A stretch of 64,000 nucleotides of DNA from Nematopogon swammerdamellus (GCA_946902875.1 OX336340.1:3493739-3557738), one strand, 5' to 3'; counted from the first letter of the stretch, positions 1 to 10,274 are shown. Numbers and translations: made by a program. The notes: generated by a model from the sequence alone, not told the origin.

Positions 1-595
1 CAGTACGCGTAGTAGTGCGTAGATGGAATGGAGACTGTGGAATTGCATTAAACAGCTCCTCTGAACAATCTCCAGGATGATAGAATAGAACACTCTTAGA
101 CGGCCAAAGTCCCTAACGGAGTTGCAGCGATTATCAATCGCAGGACACCTCAGGAACACCCACCAGTCGTACGGTACGACGCTGAATTGAGGCTCGCGGT
201 GCAACCTGGTATTTACCTGAACCGTGCCAAAAGTGCGAGCAGTATGTTGGAGTATGAACAACATGCTACATAACATACTGCCCAACCTGGTGACCAAAGT
301 ATTCACCAGCATGCTGGTATGTTCTCCGTATAAGATATTATTTCAGGTGATTTAGCAATATCTACAAACATTAAAGGGCAAGATTCCTGAGCAAAAATTT
401 ACAAATTTACAATTTATTTTTTTCAGAAATTAATTTGGCATCATTTCACTTACGATTAGGTGACTTACGATGCCCATGGACATTATGTGACGCACGGGGA
501 TTGCGAATGCCATGCCGGCCTGACAGGAGCCTTTTCACGCCCCTTTTGAAAAACCCCAGGCTGTACTTGGGAATTTGAAATCATTTTATTTCCAG
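1..595. other. Upstream intron of the + strand gene
   Basis: No exon was found before the acceptor at 594-595, so this stretch is read as intron of the + strand gene whose earlier exons lie outside the window. Its only recognisable content is the LINE 3' fragment at about 450-592. The first 440 bases show no family that I can name. Confidence 0.5.
450..592 (-). mobile_element. LINE 3' end fragment (FKRGV family)
   Basis: Read on the - strand, this matches the end of the LINE at 48578-48812: a coding tail resembling FFKRGVK..LLSGRHGI, then a short 3' segment with the word CCATGGGCAT. It is truncated at the 5' side and has no intact ORF. It ends only a few bases before the splice acceptor used by the exon at 596, so it probably contributes to that intron's branch-point or pyrimidine region. 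Related fragments are at 29260-29415, 30535-30935, 30955-31075 and 58310-58545. Confidence 0.6.
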
Positions 596-682
596 GCTGC
601 GTGCCGATCATATGTCTTCACAACACGCCGGCCACTTACGTCAAGATTCCAACATACGCCGCCCCTTCGAAGGATATCGACG
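596..682 (+). CDS. Exon of the + strand gene (first in window)
   Basis: The acceptor is TTTATTTCCAG ending at 595 and the donor is CG|GTACAG at 683. With two bases completing the previous codon, the exon reads 28 codons without a stop and leaves one base, which forms GAG with the next exon. Visible residues include CVPIICLHNTPATYVKIP. A different frame also opens here, but only this one continues through the following exons. Confidence 0.65.
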
Positions 683-3600
683 GTACAGTATCAATATTTT
701 GAAAGTTGTTTATTATTTATGTACAAATAGCTCACCTGCTGAACAGCGATCGTTGACAGTCTCACCTCGGTCGAGCGGAAGACGCGTCTTCCTTACTCTG
801 TGGCTAAACACAATTAATGTTGTCTAAGTATGATCATAATCTTTGTATCAATCTTTATATAATCAAAGTATGATCATATCTCTGACTCTGAATACCGCGT
901 TCGTATACAATAGCTCGCGGCGATGACGCCTTCGAAATTCTCACGTTCTCTCTCTCTTCTCTTCTGCACGCTGAATGACATTGGGGCTCACGAATACTAT
1001 CTACATTATCTCCTTATTAGTTCTCTGCCATTCCACACACTTTCATGATAACCCAAAGATTGGCTGGACGAGAACGCCTAAGGCGTTAAGCTGTACCTTT
1101 TGGCAAATTTTAAGTGCAATAAACTTTTTTTTATTTAAATTTGATTTGATATTTGATGGTCTTCTCTGAAAAGGTCGCTCGGAGCGGTTATGTAAATAAA
1201 TAGTTCTTGCTTTCCGGCCAATTCAGTGTAGCTGACTTGACAATAGGGAAGTATTGGTATGGCAACTATCTCCGACAGAGGTAATTAGGTGGCATCATGG
1301 GAGCAGTCGGTGATTTATCATCAGGTTTCATAAATATTTTGCCGAAACAGCGGCAGCGAAATCAAATAAAATTCTATACATTTTTCTTTTTTACTTTCAA
1401 CTAATTATTAATTTGCTATTTTAATATTTACATTTTCAATCAGAGCTGCGTCCCCTGGCTCCAAAGCGTCCGATGCGGCGCCTGCTGAAGAAGGAAGTGT
1501 CCTTGGACACTTACACCTGGCAGAAGAAGTATGGGCACCTCACCTCAGCGGCCATGATGGCTCAAGTCGACGAGCGACTGAAGAGGAGGTATGTAATTAC
1601 AGATTATACATTACAGAGTTTGGCTGATATTATGTAAACAGGGCCATACACATTTTTGACACGTCAAAAGCTGGTATGCCAACGTTTGATGGCGATGGCG
1701 TTAATACAACCCACCTCATTACGCAGACCTAGGTACTTGAACTCCCACTTTGAGGAAACAATTTACCGTGGTACTTTACACCAGATATAGGTAATGTTGG
1801 GTTAATGATTTTTCAGTGACTATAATATTTACTTATAAGGTACTAACAAAACATTGTGACTTGTGAAGTTTGTTTGTTATCTTCTTCGCCTAGAACTGAC
1901 GGAATTTTACACTGGAAGAAATTCTACAATTAACATTAAATTTAGGGCTAGTAATATATTATAATATATAATATAAATTCCCCATAAGATATCTGTCACA
2001 TAACGTTCCTTCTGACACTAATAGTTGAAATACCAAGAATTGGAGCCTGTATTTCAACTGCCACTTATTACTAGGAATAACGTTCTGTGACAGGTGGCGT
2101 ATTAGAAATCTGTCATAATATATTTCTGATAATAAGAATTACCTTTAGTATTTTTTTGCCTGTACCCATTGATATTATAAAATGGCTGTTTCTGTTCTAG
2201 GCTCCTAGAATTCTACAAACATATTAATCCGAAATTTCACGTCTTCAATGTTTCTTTTATAATAATTTGAACAAATGAAAAGGTGAAGATTCCCCCGAAC
2301 AAACTTCGCTGTGACACGTTTCCAAGAAGTCAAAGAACCATTTTTATTCAGCTTGACGCATTGTGCTTTCAGGTTCTCTGTGTCGGCATCAATGGAAGAG
2401 ATATCGAAGATTCAACAGGAGAAAATCAAGGATTTGGGATCGCAGGTATTATGGCCAAAGAGTTATCTTTGATTTTACATAGGCTTAAACTTGCCTTTAT
2501 GCCACGTGTTAGTGACTGAGGACCAAAAATGTTCACAACGACCATCAGTATCTTCAGGACTCCTCGATGGGTTAATTTGAAATACATTTTCGACAGATCA
2601 TCGTTCGATAGGTCCTTTGGAAAAAACACAAAATCTAGAACAATTTCCTCTCTGAATTTATCAATGTATTTGCACGCGGGCTTATTTTTAGGCGCCCGCA
2701 CACAAACGTTCCAATAAAGATAAACATTGAAATAATACGGCGAAAAAAAAACATTAATTTAAAAATACGTTGACTCCAAAATATGTTAAAAATTGCCAGA
2801 TGCTGTCATGATGTATGGATTATACACGGTGTTGCAACCCCAACCGTAAAACCAGAAAGGGGGTGATTCTGTACGTGAAATAGAACAACTTTTGTTCTGC
2901 GACTTTTTAATTAGAAGAAAAAATGTTTTTTTTCTCATACATTTTGAGAATAGGTATTTTTTTTTTTTTTATGTAATCCGGTATGGTTGGCTGAGTCGGA
3001 GGGGCCAAAGCACATGCTCCGACCAGCCAATATCACCTCCGAGAAGGTAGGTGCCATACCGGAGACTTCCCTGGATTGCTGGCTATACTGGACAAGAGGA
3101 TTTAAAATTTGTATGAAAAAAAAAAAATTTTTGTTTAAAAAAAAAAAACATTTTGCCACAGAAGTTGTTTAGTTTCACATATAGAATAACCGCCTTATGT
3201 CAGTTAAAAATATTACGGGGGCAACCGCAACACCGTGTATAGCAGATTTTTTAAGTGTGTCTGAAAATCAAAATAGCCAGGTATCACATTAAAATTTATT
3301 GGTACTGTCCATACTTGAAGGTGCCCAGCTGGGCTTGACAGAAATATGGAAGTAGCTATAAGGAAGGCGAAACCACTTGGACACCACTGTTATAGAGCTC
3401 TTTTTTATATAACTTAGGTACATACATACTAAGTTTGTTGTGTGATAATCACAGACGAGCCTCGGTCCGGAGCAAGCCGCGCTGGCTCAATCACAACACT
3501 TTGACCAGCTGGAGGCTCTGTGGAACAAGATCTCGCCACCACGCAGGCGCTCAAATAAGGTAATATTATTCCTCCTGAGTACATAATGCATTCGTATACA

Positions 3601-6600
3601 TTACCTATGGCTGCTATGGGCGAGTCGTGCAGTAGGTGTGAGTCTTCATGCCTTTGCTGCTTTGTAGTTATTTTGCCCTATAGTGCTTTGCTGGAGGCGG
3701 GTGGTCGCTGCTGTGCTGTTATTTACCGGAATTCTTTCAGCACAACCCCTATCCCTACTGTCAGGATTCAGCATGACGGTACATAGCGTGATGGTTCACA
3801 GCGTGATGTATATCAGCGTGATGGTTATCTGCGTGATGGTTACAGCGTGCTGGTCCACAGCGTGACGGTTCACAGCGTGATGATTATCAGCGTGATGGTT
3901 CACAGCGTGATGGTTCACAGCGTGATGGTTCACAGCGTGATGTATATCAGCGTGATGGTTATCTGCGTGATGGTTACAGCGTGCTGGTCCACAGCGTGAC
4001 GGTTCACAGCGTGATGATTATCAACGTGATGGTGCACAGCGTGATGGTTCACAGCGTGATGTATATCAGCGTGATGGTTATCTGCGTGATGGTTACAGCG
4101 TGCTGGTCCACAGCGTGACGGTTCACAGCGTGATGATTATCAACGTGATGGTGCACAGCGTGATGGTTCACAGCGTGATGATTCACAGCGTGATGGTCCA
4201 CAGCGTGATGGTTCACAGCGTGATGGTTCACAGCGTGACGGTTCACAGCGTGATGATTATCAGCGTGATGGTTCACAGCGTGATGGTTCACAGCGTGATG
4301 GTTCACAGCGTGATGTATATCAGCGTGATGGTTATCTGCGTGATGGTTACAGCGTGCTGGTCCACAGCGTGACGGTTCACAGCGTGATGATTATCAACGT
4401 GATGGTGCACAGCGTGTTGGTCCACAGCGTGATGGTTCACAGCGTGATGATTTACAGCGTGATGATTCACAGCGTGATGGTCCACAGCGTGATGGTTCAC
4501 AGCGTGATGGTTCACAGCGTGATGGTTCACAGCGTGATGATTTACAGCGTGGTGATTCACAGCGTGATGGTTCACAGCGTGATGATTTACAGCGTGATGA
4601 TTCACAGCGTGATGATTCACAGCGTCATGGTCCACAGCGTGATGCTTCACAGCGTGATGGTCCACAGCGTGATGGTTCACAGCGTGATGGTCCACAGCGT
4701 GATGATTCACAGCGTGATGGTCCACAGCGTGATGGTTCACAGCGTGATGATTTACAGCGTGATGATTCACAGCGTGATGGTCCACAGCGTGATGGTTCAC
4801 AGCGTGATGATTTACAGCGTGATGATTCACAGCGTGATGGTCCACAGCGTGATGGTCCACAGCGTGATGGTTCACAGCGTGATGGTCCACAGCGTGATGG
4901 TTCACAGCATGATGGTCCACAGCGGGATGGTCCACAGCGTGATGGTCCACAGCGTGATGGTCCACAGCGTGATGGTTCACAGCGTGATGGTTCACAGCGT
5001 GATGGTGCACAGCGTGATGGTCCACAGCGTGATGGTTCACAGCGTGATGATTTACAGCGTGATGATTCACAGCGTGATGGTCCACAGCGTGATGGTTCAC
5101 AGCGTGATGATTTACAGCGTGATGATTCACAGCGTGATGGTCCACAGCGTGATGATTCACAGCGTGATGGTCCACAGCGTGATGGTTCACAGCGTGATGA
5201 TTTACAGCGTGATGATTCACAGCGTGATGGTCCACAGCGTGATGGTTCACAGCGTGATGATTTACAGCGTGATGATTCACAGCGTGATGGTCCACAGCGT
5301 GATGGTTCACAGCGTGATGATTATCAACGTGATGGTGCACAGCGTGATGGTTCACAGCGTGATGATTCACAGCGTGATGGTCCACAGCGTGATGGTTCAC
5401 AGCGTGATGTTCCACAGCGTGATGATTCACAGCGTGATGGTCCTCAGCGTGATGGTTCACAGCGTGATGATTTACAGCGTGATGATTCACAGCGTGATGG
5501 TCCACAGCGTGATGGTTCACAGCGTGATGATTCACAGCGTGATGGTTCACAGCGTGATGGTTCACAGCGTGATGATTTACAGCGTGATGATTCACAGCGT
5601 GATGGTCCACAGCGTGATGGTTCACAGCGTGATGGTCCACAGCGTGATGGTTCACAGCGTGATGATCCACAGCGTGATGATTCACAGCGTGATGGTCCAC
5701 AGCGTGATGGTTCACAGCGTGATGGTCCACAGCGTGATGGTTCACAGCGTGATGATCCACAGCGTGATGATTCACAGCGTGATGGTCCACAGCGTGATGG
5801 TCCACAGCGTGATGATTCACAGCGTGATGGTCCACAGCGTGATGATTCACAGCGTGACGGTTCACAGCGTGATGATTATCAACGTGATGGTGCACAGCGT
5901 GATGGTTCACAGCGTGATGATTCACAGCGTGATGGTCCACAGCGTGATGGTTCACAGCGTGATGGTTCACAGCGTGACGGTTCACAGCGTGATGATTATC
6001 AGCGTGATGGTTCACAGCGTGATGGTTCACAGCGTGATGTATATCAGCTTGATGGTTATCTGCGTGATGGTTACAGCGTGCTGGTCCACAGCGTGACGGT
6101 TCACAGCGTGATGATTATCAACGTGATGGTGCACAGCGTGATGGTCCACAGCGTGATGGTTCACAGCGTGATGATTTACAGCGTGATGATTCACAGCGTG
6201 ATGGTCCACAGCGTGATGGTTCACAGCGTGATGGTTCACAGCGTGATGGTTCACAGCGTGATGATTTACAGCGTGGTGATTCACAGCGTGATGGTTCACA
6301 GCGTGATGATTTACAGCGTGATGATTCACAGCGTGATGATTCACAGCGTCATGGTCCACAGCGTGATGCTTCACAGCGTGATGGTCCACAGCGTGATGGT
6401 TCACAGCGTGATGGTCCACAGCGTGATGATTCACAGCGTGATGGTCCACAGCGTGATGGTTCACAGCGTGATGATTTACAGCGTGATGATTCACAGCGTG
6501 ATGGTCCACAGCGTGATGGTTCACAGCGTGATGATTTACAGCGTGATGATTCACAGCGTGATGGTCCACAGCGTGATGGTCCACAGCGTGATGGTTCACA

Positions 6601-9575
6601 GCGTGATGGTCCACAGCGTGATGGTTCACAGCATGATGGTCCACAGCGTGATGGTCCACAGCGTGATGGTCCACAGCGTGATGGTCCACAGCGTGATGGT
6701 CCACAGCGTGATGGTCCACAGCGTGATGGTTCACAGCGTGATGGTTCACAGCGTGATGGTGCACAGCGTGATGATTCACAGCGTGATGGTCCACAGCGTG
6801 ATGATTCACAGCGTGATGGTCCACAGCGTGATGGTTCACAGCGTGATGGTTCACAGCGTGATGGTGCACAGCGTGATGGTCCACAGCGTGATGGTTCACA
6901 GCGTGATGATTTACAGCGTGATGATTCACAGCGTGATCGTTCACAGCGTGATGATTTACAGAGTGATGATTCACAGCGTGATGGTCCACAGCGTGATGAT
7001 TCACAGCGTGATGGTCCACAGCGTGATGGTTCACAGCGTGATGATTCACAGCGTGATGGTTCACAGCGTGATGGTTCACAGCGTGATGATTCACAGCGTG
7101 ATGGTCCACAGCGTGATGGTTCACAGCGTGATGATTTACAGCGTGATGATTCACAACGTGATGGTCCACAGCGTGATGGTTCACAGCGTGATGGTTCACA
7201 GCATGATGGTCCACAGCGTGATCCAGCGTGTACTTAAAAAGAATAGCCCCACTGCGTCTCTCTCGTCACATGCACGGGTGTCGTAAAAGGCGACTAAGGG
7301 ATAAGGACGAGATGCCGTGCTAAAGGGCGACAGGTTAGCCAGCTCTCACCTTTGCACGGTCCTCCCACCGATTCTTGCAGCAGGTGGGTCTTTGTGCCTT
7401 ACTTGCTGCTTGATAGTTATCTTGTCCGAATACTTGAGCCGTGTAGGGTGGGGCCGGTACTTTAAAAGAATAGCCCCACTGCATCTCTCCCCGTGTATGT
7501 CGTAAAAGGCGACTAAGGGATATGACTCCCTTCTTATATTACTAGGTGTTAGGGTTTAACCCGCCCGGGTTGGTACCACCGCACTGAATGAAAGGTCGGT
7601 CGAAACGGCTATGTAAATAGTTTGTGTTTTCCGTCCAGTTCAGTGTAGCCGGCACGACCGAAGGGAAGCACTGACGTGGCACCAAGTTCACCCGGTGTTA
7701 TGGGCTGACATCACGGATGTTGTGGGTGATGGAAGCCAACCGTGTCAGTTTCCATAAAAAAAAAAAAAAAAAAAAAACTTTGCTAAACGCGGTGTTCGAT
7801 GTTGTTTTGCAACTTTCCAGATTTCTTGCAGCACAACACCGATTGCTCTGCTTACCCTGATTGTCGGGATACAGTGTGTGTGGTAGAGAGCGTTCCAACT
7901 AAAAGTTCCCTTCGCCGTTATGATGGCTCCACTGTCTATTTGTCAAAACAGCGTTGAGGGTTGCTATGTGTACAGATTTACCCGTAATTATCAGTATTTA
8001 CCGTATTTTTGTACGGTAAATAACGATTACATTATTAGGTAATATAATCTTCACAATCTGGCAGCACGAATTCAAGCACTGACAGTGACACTGACAGCGG
8101 AGCCAACACAACGGCGAAACGGCGAAGGGAACTTTTAGTTGGAACGCTCTATATGTATGTATGTATGATAATATGTTTGCAGACGCTGACGAAGCAGGGC
8201 TCCTTGATCGAGACCCGCTTCGACTCTTCAGACGAGGAGCACACGCCGGTAGACGAACAAGGTGGTAAGCTCACAGCCATCATCCACATTATTACTATAA
8301 CTATTTTGACCTAGAATAGGTATACGTCTTAGAATTCGAGTTATATTCAAGTGACTATTAATCAAGATTCGAGAACCATTTCATCTAAGACTTTAATTTG
8401 AATTATTTTAATTAGTTTTAATTGCGACAATTAGAAAATTAATTTTATAAAAGATGAAAAATATATAAATTAGGCTAATTTTATATATATATCCAATCCA
8501 AGATTCTAACCAAGTCCCTTGTCGTGATTGGGCTCTGATTGATTGGAATATTTTGAGTACGTATTTAATTACGAATTTATTCTAAAAAAAATTACGAGTT
8601 CAAGTGCAATATGTGTTGCCCACGAATGATTTTTAAACAAATAACCGGAAAATATGAAAACATGTCCTTAAGACAACGTAAAATTCTGCTCTTTCTCAGA
8701 AAAGTACCATCAATATTACTCACGTGACATATTCAGTTTTAATATATGTTAAACTTCATTTATCAGGGTAGATCGATAACCTTGTGAAAATACGATTTCG
8801 ATACTCGCTCGATAGAAAACAATTTATGATTATGGCTTCTGAATTTTCTTATAAAAATAAAATGCACGTAACGCGACCAAAGCAATGTTTTGGAAAAAAA
8901 ATTATTTTATTGATTGGATTATATTATAAGTGTTTCCATACTAACTGCTACCCATAATAAAAAACACGTTAAGTAAAAAAATATATAATATTATTAGCAT
9001 TAGTTTTCGAGAAATTTAACAAAATATGTTTATAATCTAATGATGAAAACGTGCCACTGGGTATCTAAACAGCTGATTTATTTGAGGTCATTGACTCTCA
9101 TGGCCGCATTCTCAAGGTCATTGACTCTTTTAGCGCACGGGGTGCCGCGCGCGCGATGTGCGTCCATGAGAGTCAATCACCTCAATCATAAGCTGTTTAG
9201 GTACCTAGTGGCACGTTTTCATCGTTAGAGCATAGATCATTGTATGGAAACACCCTTTATAGGTATATATTTCGGTAGTTTTTTACTTTTTTGTTTAAAA
9301 TAGTAGTTTTTCAATAAAAAGAAAACCAAATTTTTTGCTTAAGTACGCTAAACAATTGGGAGCCTCGCACCCTACTCCAACCCGAAAAAGAGGCGTGCCG
9401 CTATCCTGCTTTCACCCGCACAATTTTTGCCGTGTTTGCTTACCTTGTATGAAGCCTTAAGTGCGGTAATACCAAGCTCGACTAGCTATAAATTCTTTGT
9501 TGATTGTAATAATCGTTATTTCAATGTATTTTGATGTTTTCGTAATCTCTGTTCACAGAACACATGCTCGAGTGA
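596..9575 (+). CDS. C-terminal part of an unidentified split gene (six exons)
   Basis: Six exons join as 596-682, 1444-1588, 2373-2445, 3455-3559, 8183-8264 and 9559-9575. Every intron has GT-AG ends and the phases fit (1, 2, 0, 0, 1 out of successive exons). The result is one open frame of 168 codons ending in TGA at 9573-9575; upstream exons are outside the window. The protein part is hydrophilic, with no membrane segment. It starts with a Pro/Tyr-rich stretch (ATYVKIPTYAAPS), followed by a very basic patch (APKRPMRRLLKK), the segment DTYTWQKKYGHLTSAAMM, and Ser residues after Arg pairs (RRFSVSAS, RRRSNK) that look like basophilic kinase sites. The end is acidic (DSSDEEHTPVDEQGE). I do not recognise the family. 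The long intron 3560-8182 carries a 3.4-kb minisatellite and several transposons. The gene converges with the FAM13-like gene, whose stop is 15.3 kb downstream. Confidence 0.72.
1172..1262 (+). mobile_element. SINE family A core fragment
   Basis: A diverged piece of the family A body: GGTCGCTCGGAGCGGTTATG, TTTCCGGCCAATTCAGTGTAG and a following AAGGGAAG-like word, in the order seen in the complete copy at 15868-16256. Neither the head nor the poly-A tail is present. Confidence 0.5.
1444..1588 (+). CDS. Exon of the + strand gene
   Basis: The acceptor is TTTTCAATCAG ending at 1443 and the donor is AG|GTATGT at 1589. The exon has 145 bases: two completing a Glu codon, 47 codons, and two left over (AG) that make Arg with the next exon. 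It encodes the basic patch APKRPMRRLLKK and the segment DTYTWQKKYGHLTSAAMMAQ. GC-rich codons contrast with the AT-rich flanks. Confidence 0.8.
1988..2097. mobile_element. Small foldback element
   Basis: The arms ATCTGTCACATAACGTTCCT (left) and AGGAATAACGTTCTGTGACAG (right, inverted) enclose about 70 bases. A related arm is found near 13925-13950. This is a typical size for a non-autonomous DNA element in an intron. Confidence 0.5.
2373..2445 (+). CDS. Exon of the + strand gene
   Basis: The acceptor is TGTGCTTTCAG ending at 2372 and the donor is CAG|GTATTA at 2446. The first base completes Arg; 24 codons follow and the exon ends in phase 0. It encodes FSVSASMEEISKIQQEKIK, a Ser-rich start directly after Arg-Arg and then a short helical, charged stretch. 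Confidence 0.75.
2964..3113 (-). mobile_element. SINE family C 3' part
   Basis: Starting at a T-run and ATGTAATCCGGTATGG, the - strand copy carries GGCTGAGTCGGAGGGGCC, the GACCAGCCAATATCACCTCC core and CTGGATTGCTGGCTATACTG. The same words recur at 28110-28235, 31445-31473 with 32501-32600, and in the tail of the long copy at 51308-51640. The tRNA-like head is missing. Confidence 0.6.
3455..3559 (+). CDS. Exon of the + strand gene
   Basis: The acceptor is TGATAATCACAG ending at 3454 and the donor is AAG|GTAATA at 3560. The exon is exactly 35 codons, phase 0 in and out. It encodes a Gln/Ala-rich stretch (GPEQAALAQSQHFDQLEALW) followed by a basic Pro-Arg segment (KISPPRRRSNK). Confidence 0.8.
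3641..3775 (+). mobile_element. Retroposon family B, 3' part
   Basis: This is the end of family B: CTGGAGGCGGGTGGTCGCTG, TGTGCTGTTATTTACCGGAA and CTGTCAGGATTCAGCATG match the complete copies at 52157-52490 and 56480-56807 read on their - strand. The family B tail word ATTCAGCGTGTG runs directly into the first unit of the 15-bp minisatellite, which appears to have grown from this end. Confidence 0.65.
3776..7222. repeat. 15-bp minisatellite array (about 3.4 kb)
   Basis: About 225 tandem copies of a 15-bp unit, consensus CACAGCGTGATGGTT, with variants at a few positions (TCC, GAT, GGT, GTG in the variable triplets). Because the unit is a multiple of three and has no stop in several frames, long frames are open on both strands at once: 580 codons of HSVMV-type repeat on + and 575 codons of NHHAV-type repeat on - over nearly the same bases. 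A divergent cassette (GTGATGTATATCAGCGTGAT then GGTTATCTGCGTGATGG) recurs at 3803, 3937, 4056, 4310 and 6035. The block after 6078 largely repeats the block after 4354, 1724 bp apart. The array lies inside the 3560-8182 intron, so it is not thought to be coding. Confidence 0.95.
7223..7437 (+). mobile_element. Retroposon family B, 5' part, interrupted
   Basis: It carries the family B words GTACTTAAAAAGAATAGCCC, GTCGTAAAAGGCGACTAAGG, GCCGTGCTAAAGGGCGACAG and TGCAGCAGGTGGGTCTTTG in order, up to the word CGAATACTT. The element then stops and resumes at 7777, because a chimeric SINE has inserted. The 5' edge merges with the last minisatellite unit (GTGATCCAGCGTGTACTT). Confidence 0.7.
7438..7776 (+). 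mobile_element. Chimeric SINE: family B head, family A body and tail
   Basis: It begins with the family B head (GTGTAGGGTGGGGCCGGTAC to CGTAAAAGGCGACTAAGGGA), switches at GGGATATGACTCCCTTCTTA to the family A body (TAGGGTTTAACCCGCCCGGG, ACGGCTATGTAAATAGTTTG) and ends in a run of about 20 A. The same junction is seen at 57774-58093 and partly at 48286-48310. The insertion splits a family B copy, and a short ACTT word is repeated on both sides, so the chimera moved as a unit. Confidence 0.7.
7777..7893 (+). mobile_element. Retroposon family B, 3' part, after the insertion
   Basis: Continues the copy that stops at 7437: ACTTTGCTAAACGCGGTGTT, then TTTCTTGCAGCACAACACCG, GATTGTCGGGATACAGTGTG. The inverted GTGTTGTGCTG / CAGCACAACAC pair typical of this family's 3' end is diverged but visible. 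Confidence 0.65.
7887..8150. mobile_element. MITE with perfect 33-bp terminal inverted repeats
   Basis: Positions 7887-7919 (starting AGAGCGTTCCAACTAAAAGT) are exactly repeated, inverted, at 8118-8150. The 264-bp element has no ORF. Its right end is only 32 bp before the exon starting at 8183, so it supplies most of the sequence where the branch point of that intron would normally lie. Confidence 0.85.
8183..8264 (+). CDS. Exon of the + strand gene
   Basis: The acceptor is AATATGTTTGCAG ending at 8182 and the donor is GGTG|GTAAGC at 8265. Phase 0 in, 27 codons, one base out. It encodes TLTKQGSLIETRFDSSDEEH and TPVDEQG, an acidic, Ser-rich tail region. The upstream pyrimidine tract is poor and is replaced by ATGT repeats beside a MITE. 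Confidence 0.75.
8926..9260. mobile_element. Foldback element with nested inverted repeats
   Basis: The outer arms ATAAGTGTTTCCATAC (8926) and GTATGGAAACACCCTTTAT (9242-9260) enclose a second, longer pair: GATGAAAACGTGCCACTGGG near 9041 and its inverted partner ending CCTAGTGGCACGTTTTCATC near 9225. It lies in the last intron of the + strand gene. Confidence 0.75.
9559..9575 (+). CDS. Last coding exon of the + strand gene
   Basis: The acceptor is TCTGTTCACAG ending at 9558. The first two bases complete Glu; the exon then reads His-Met-Leu-Glu and TGA at 9573-9575. Only five residues are encoded, so the call depends on the phase fit with the previous exon and on a good acceptor. Confidence 0.6.
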
Positions 9576-9841
9576 AGGAGGCGTCCGCGACCATCGTTCC
9601 TAGTCTTGCTTAAGTTTAAACAAGAAGACATCGAGACTTACTGCTTACGCTACATCATAAGGACCTTCGTGTGACAGCTACTGTCAGTCTGTCAGCAAAT
9701 TCTAGTATCTCTGTCCTACATTAGTAAACTGTGTAGATCCTATCTGCTGTTACGCTGGTAAATAATGTAGTCCACTTAAACTACGAACAACCTGCAAGGG
9801 TAGCAAAAATATGTACAGTTCATGGCAGCAAGTATCGCGTG

Positions 9842-9959
9842 TCGAGCTTTAGAAAGAGACAATCCGGTTGTAGAGCGTCGTCCCTGTCGCACGAACTCGC
9901 ACGTCTCTGTGCGACAGGGACGGCGCTCTACAACCGGATTGTCTCTTTCTAAAGCCCGA
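9842..9959. mobile_element. Foldback element (GAGCTTTAGAAAGAG family)
   Basis: A near-perfect hairpin: GCTTTAGAAAGAGACAATCC, GGTTGTAGAGCG and CCCTGTCGCAC on the left are repeated inverted on the right around a short loop. A second copy at 48888-49467 is split by another element. Confidence 0.85.
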
Positions 9960-10045
9960 AACGCGTTATTTGCTGCCGGCAAACTGTACTGCCGCCTGCA
10001 GTAGCGCGTTCGTGGCGTACGCGGAAGGATTGAGTAATGTTTGGT

Positions 10046-10216
10046 TGACACGATGCGAGTTCACGCACGAGAAATGCTTCTCGAGCGCATTTACGCACCG
10101 TGTAGACAGTTCTCGCGAACTCTCGAAGAGCGATTCGCGATAGCGAGTTTTATCGTTCGAGAAGGCGGCATGCATGCTTATTGCTCCTCGTGCGTGAAAC
10201 CTCGCATCGTGTAAAC
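10046..10216. mobile_element. Foldback element
   Basis: The arms ACACGATGCGAGTTCACGCACGAG-type (left) and CTCGTGCGTGAAACCTCGCA with TCGTGTAAAC (right) pair with one small bulge. It is about 170 bp, has no ORF, and is rich in TTCTCGAGCG-type words. Confidence 0.75.
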
Positions 10217-10274
10217 GTACCTTAAGAGCGCACGGGCACGGAGGCGGCCGAGAGGGGAACTACCCTCCTTGGGA

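Noticed and set aside
4303..7286. Very long ORFs (up to 580 codons) on both strands as genes
   Set aside because: They are tandem 15-bp repeats within an intron of a reconstructed gene, open on both strands because the unit lacks stop codons. No splice, start or domain evidence supports translation.
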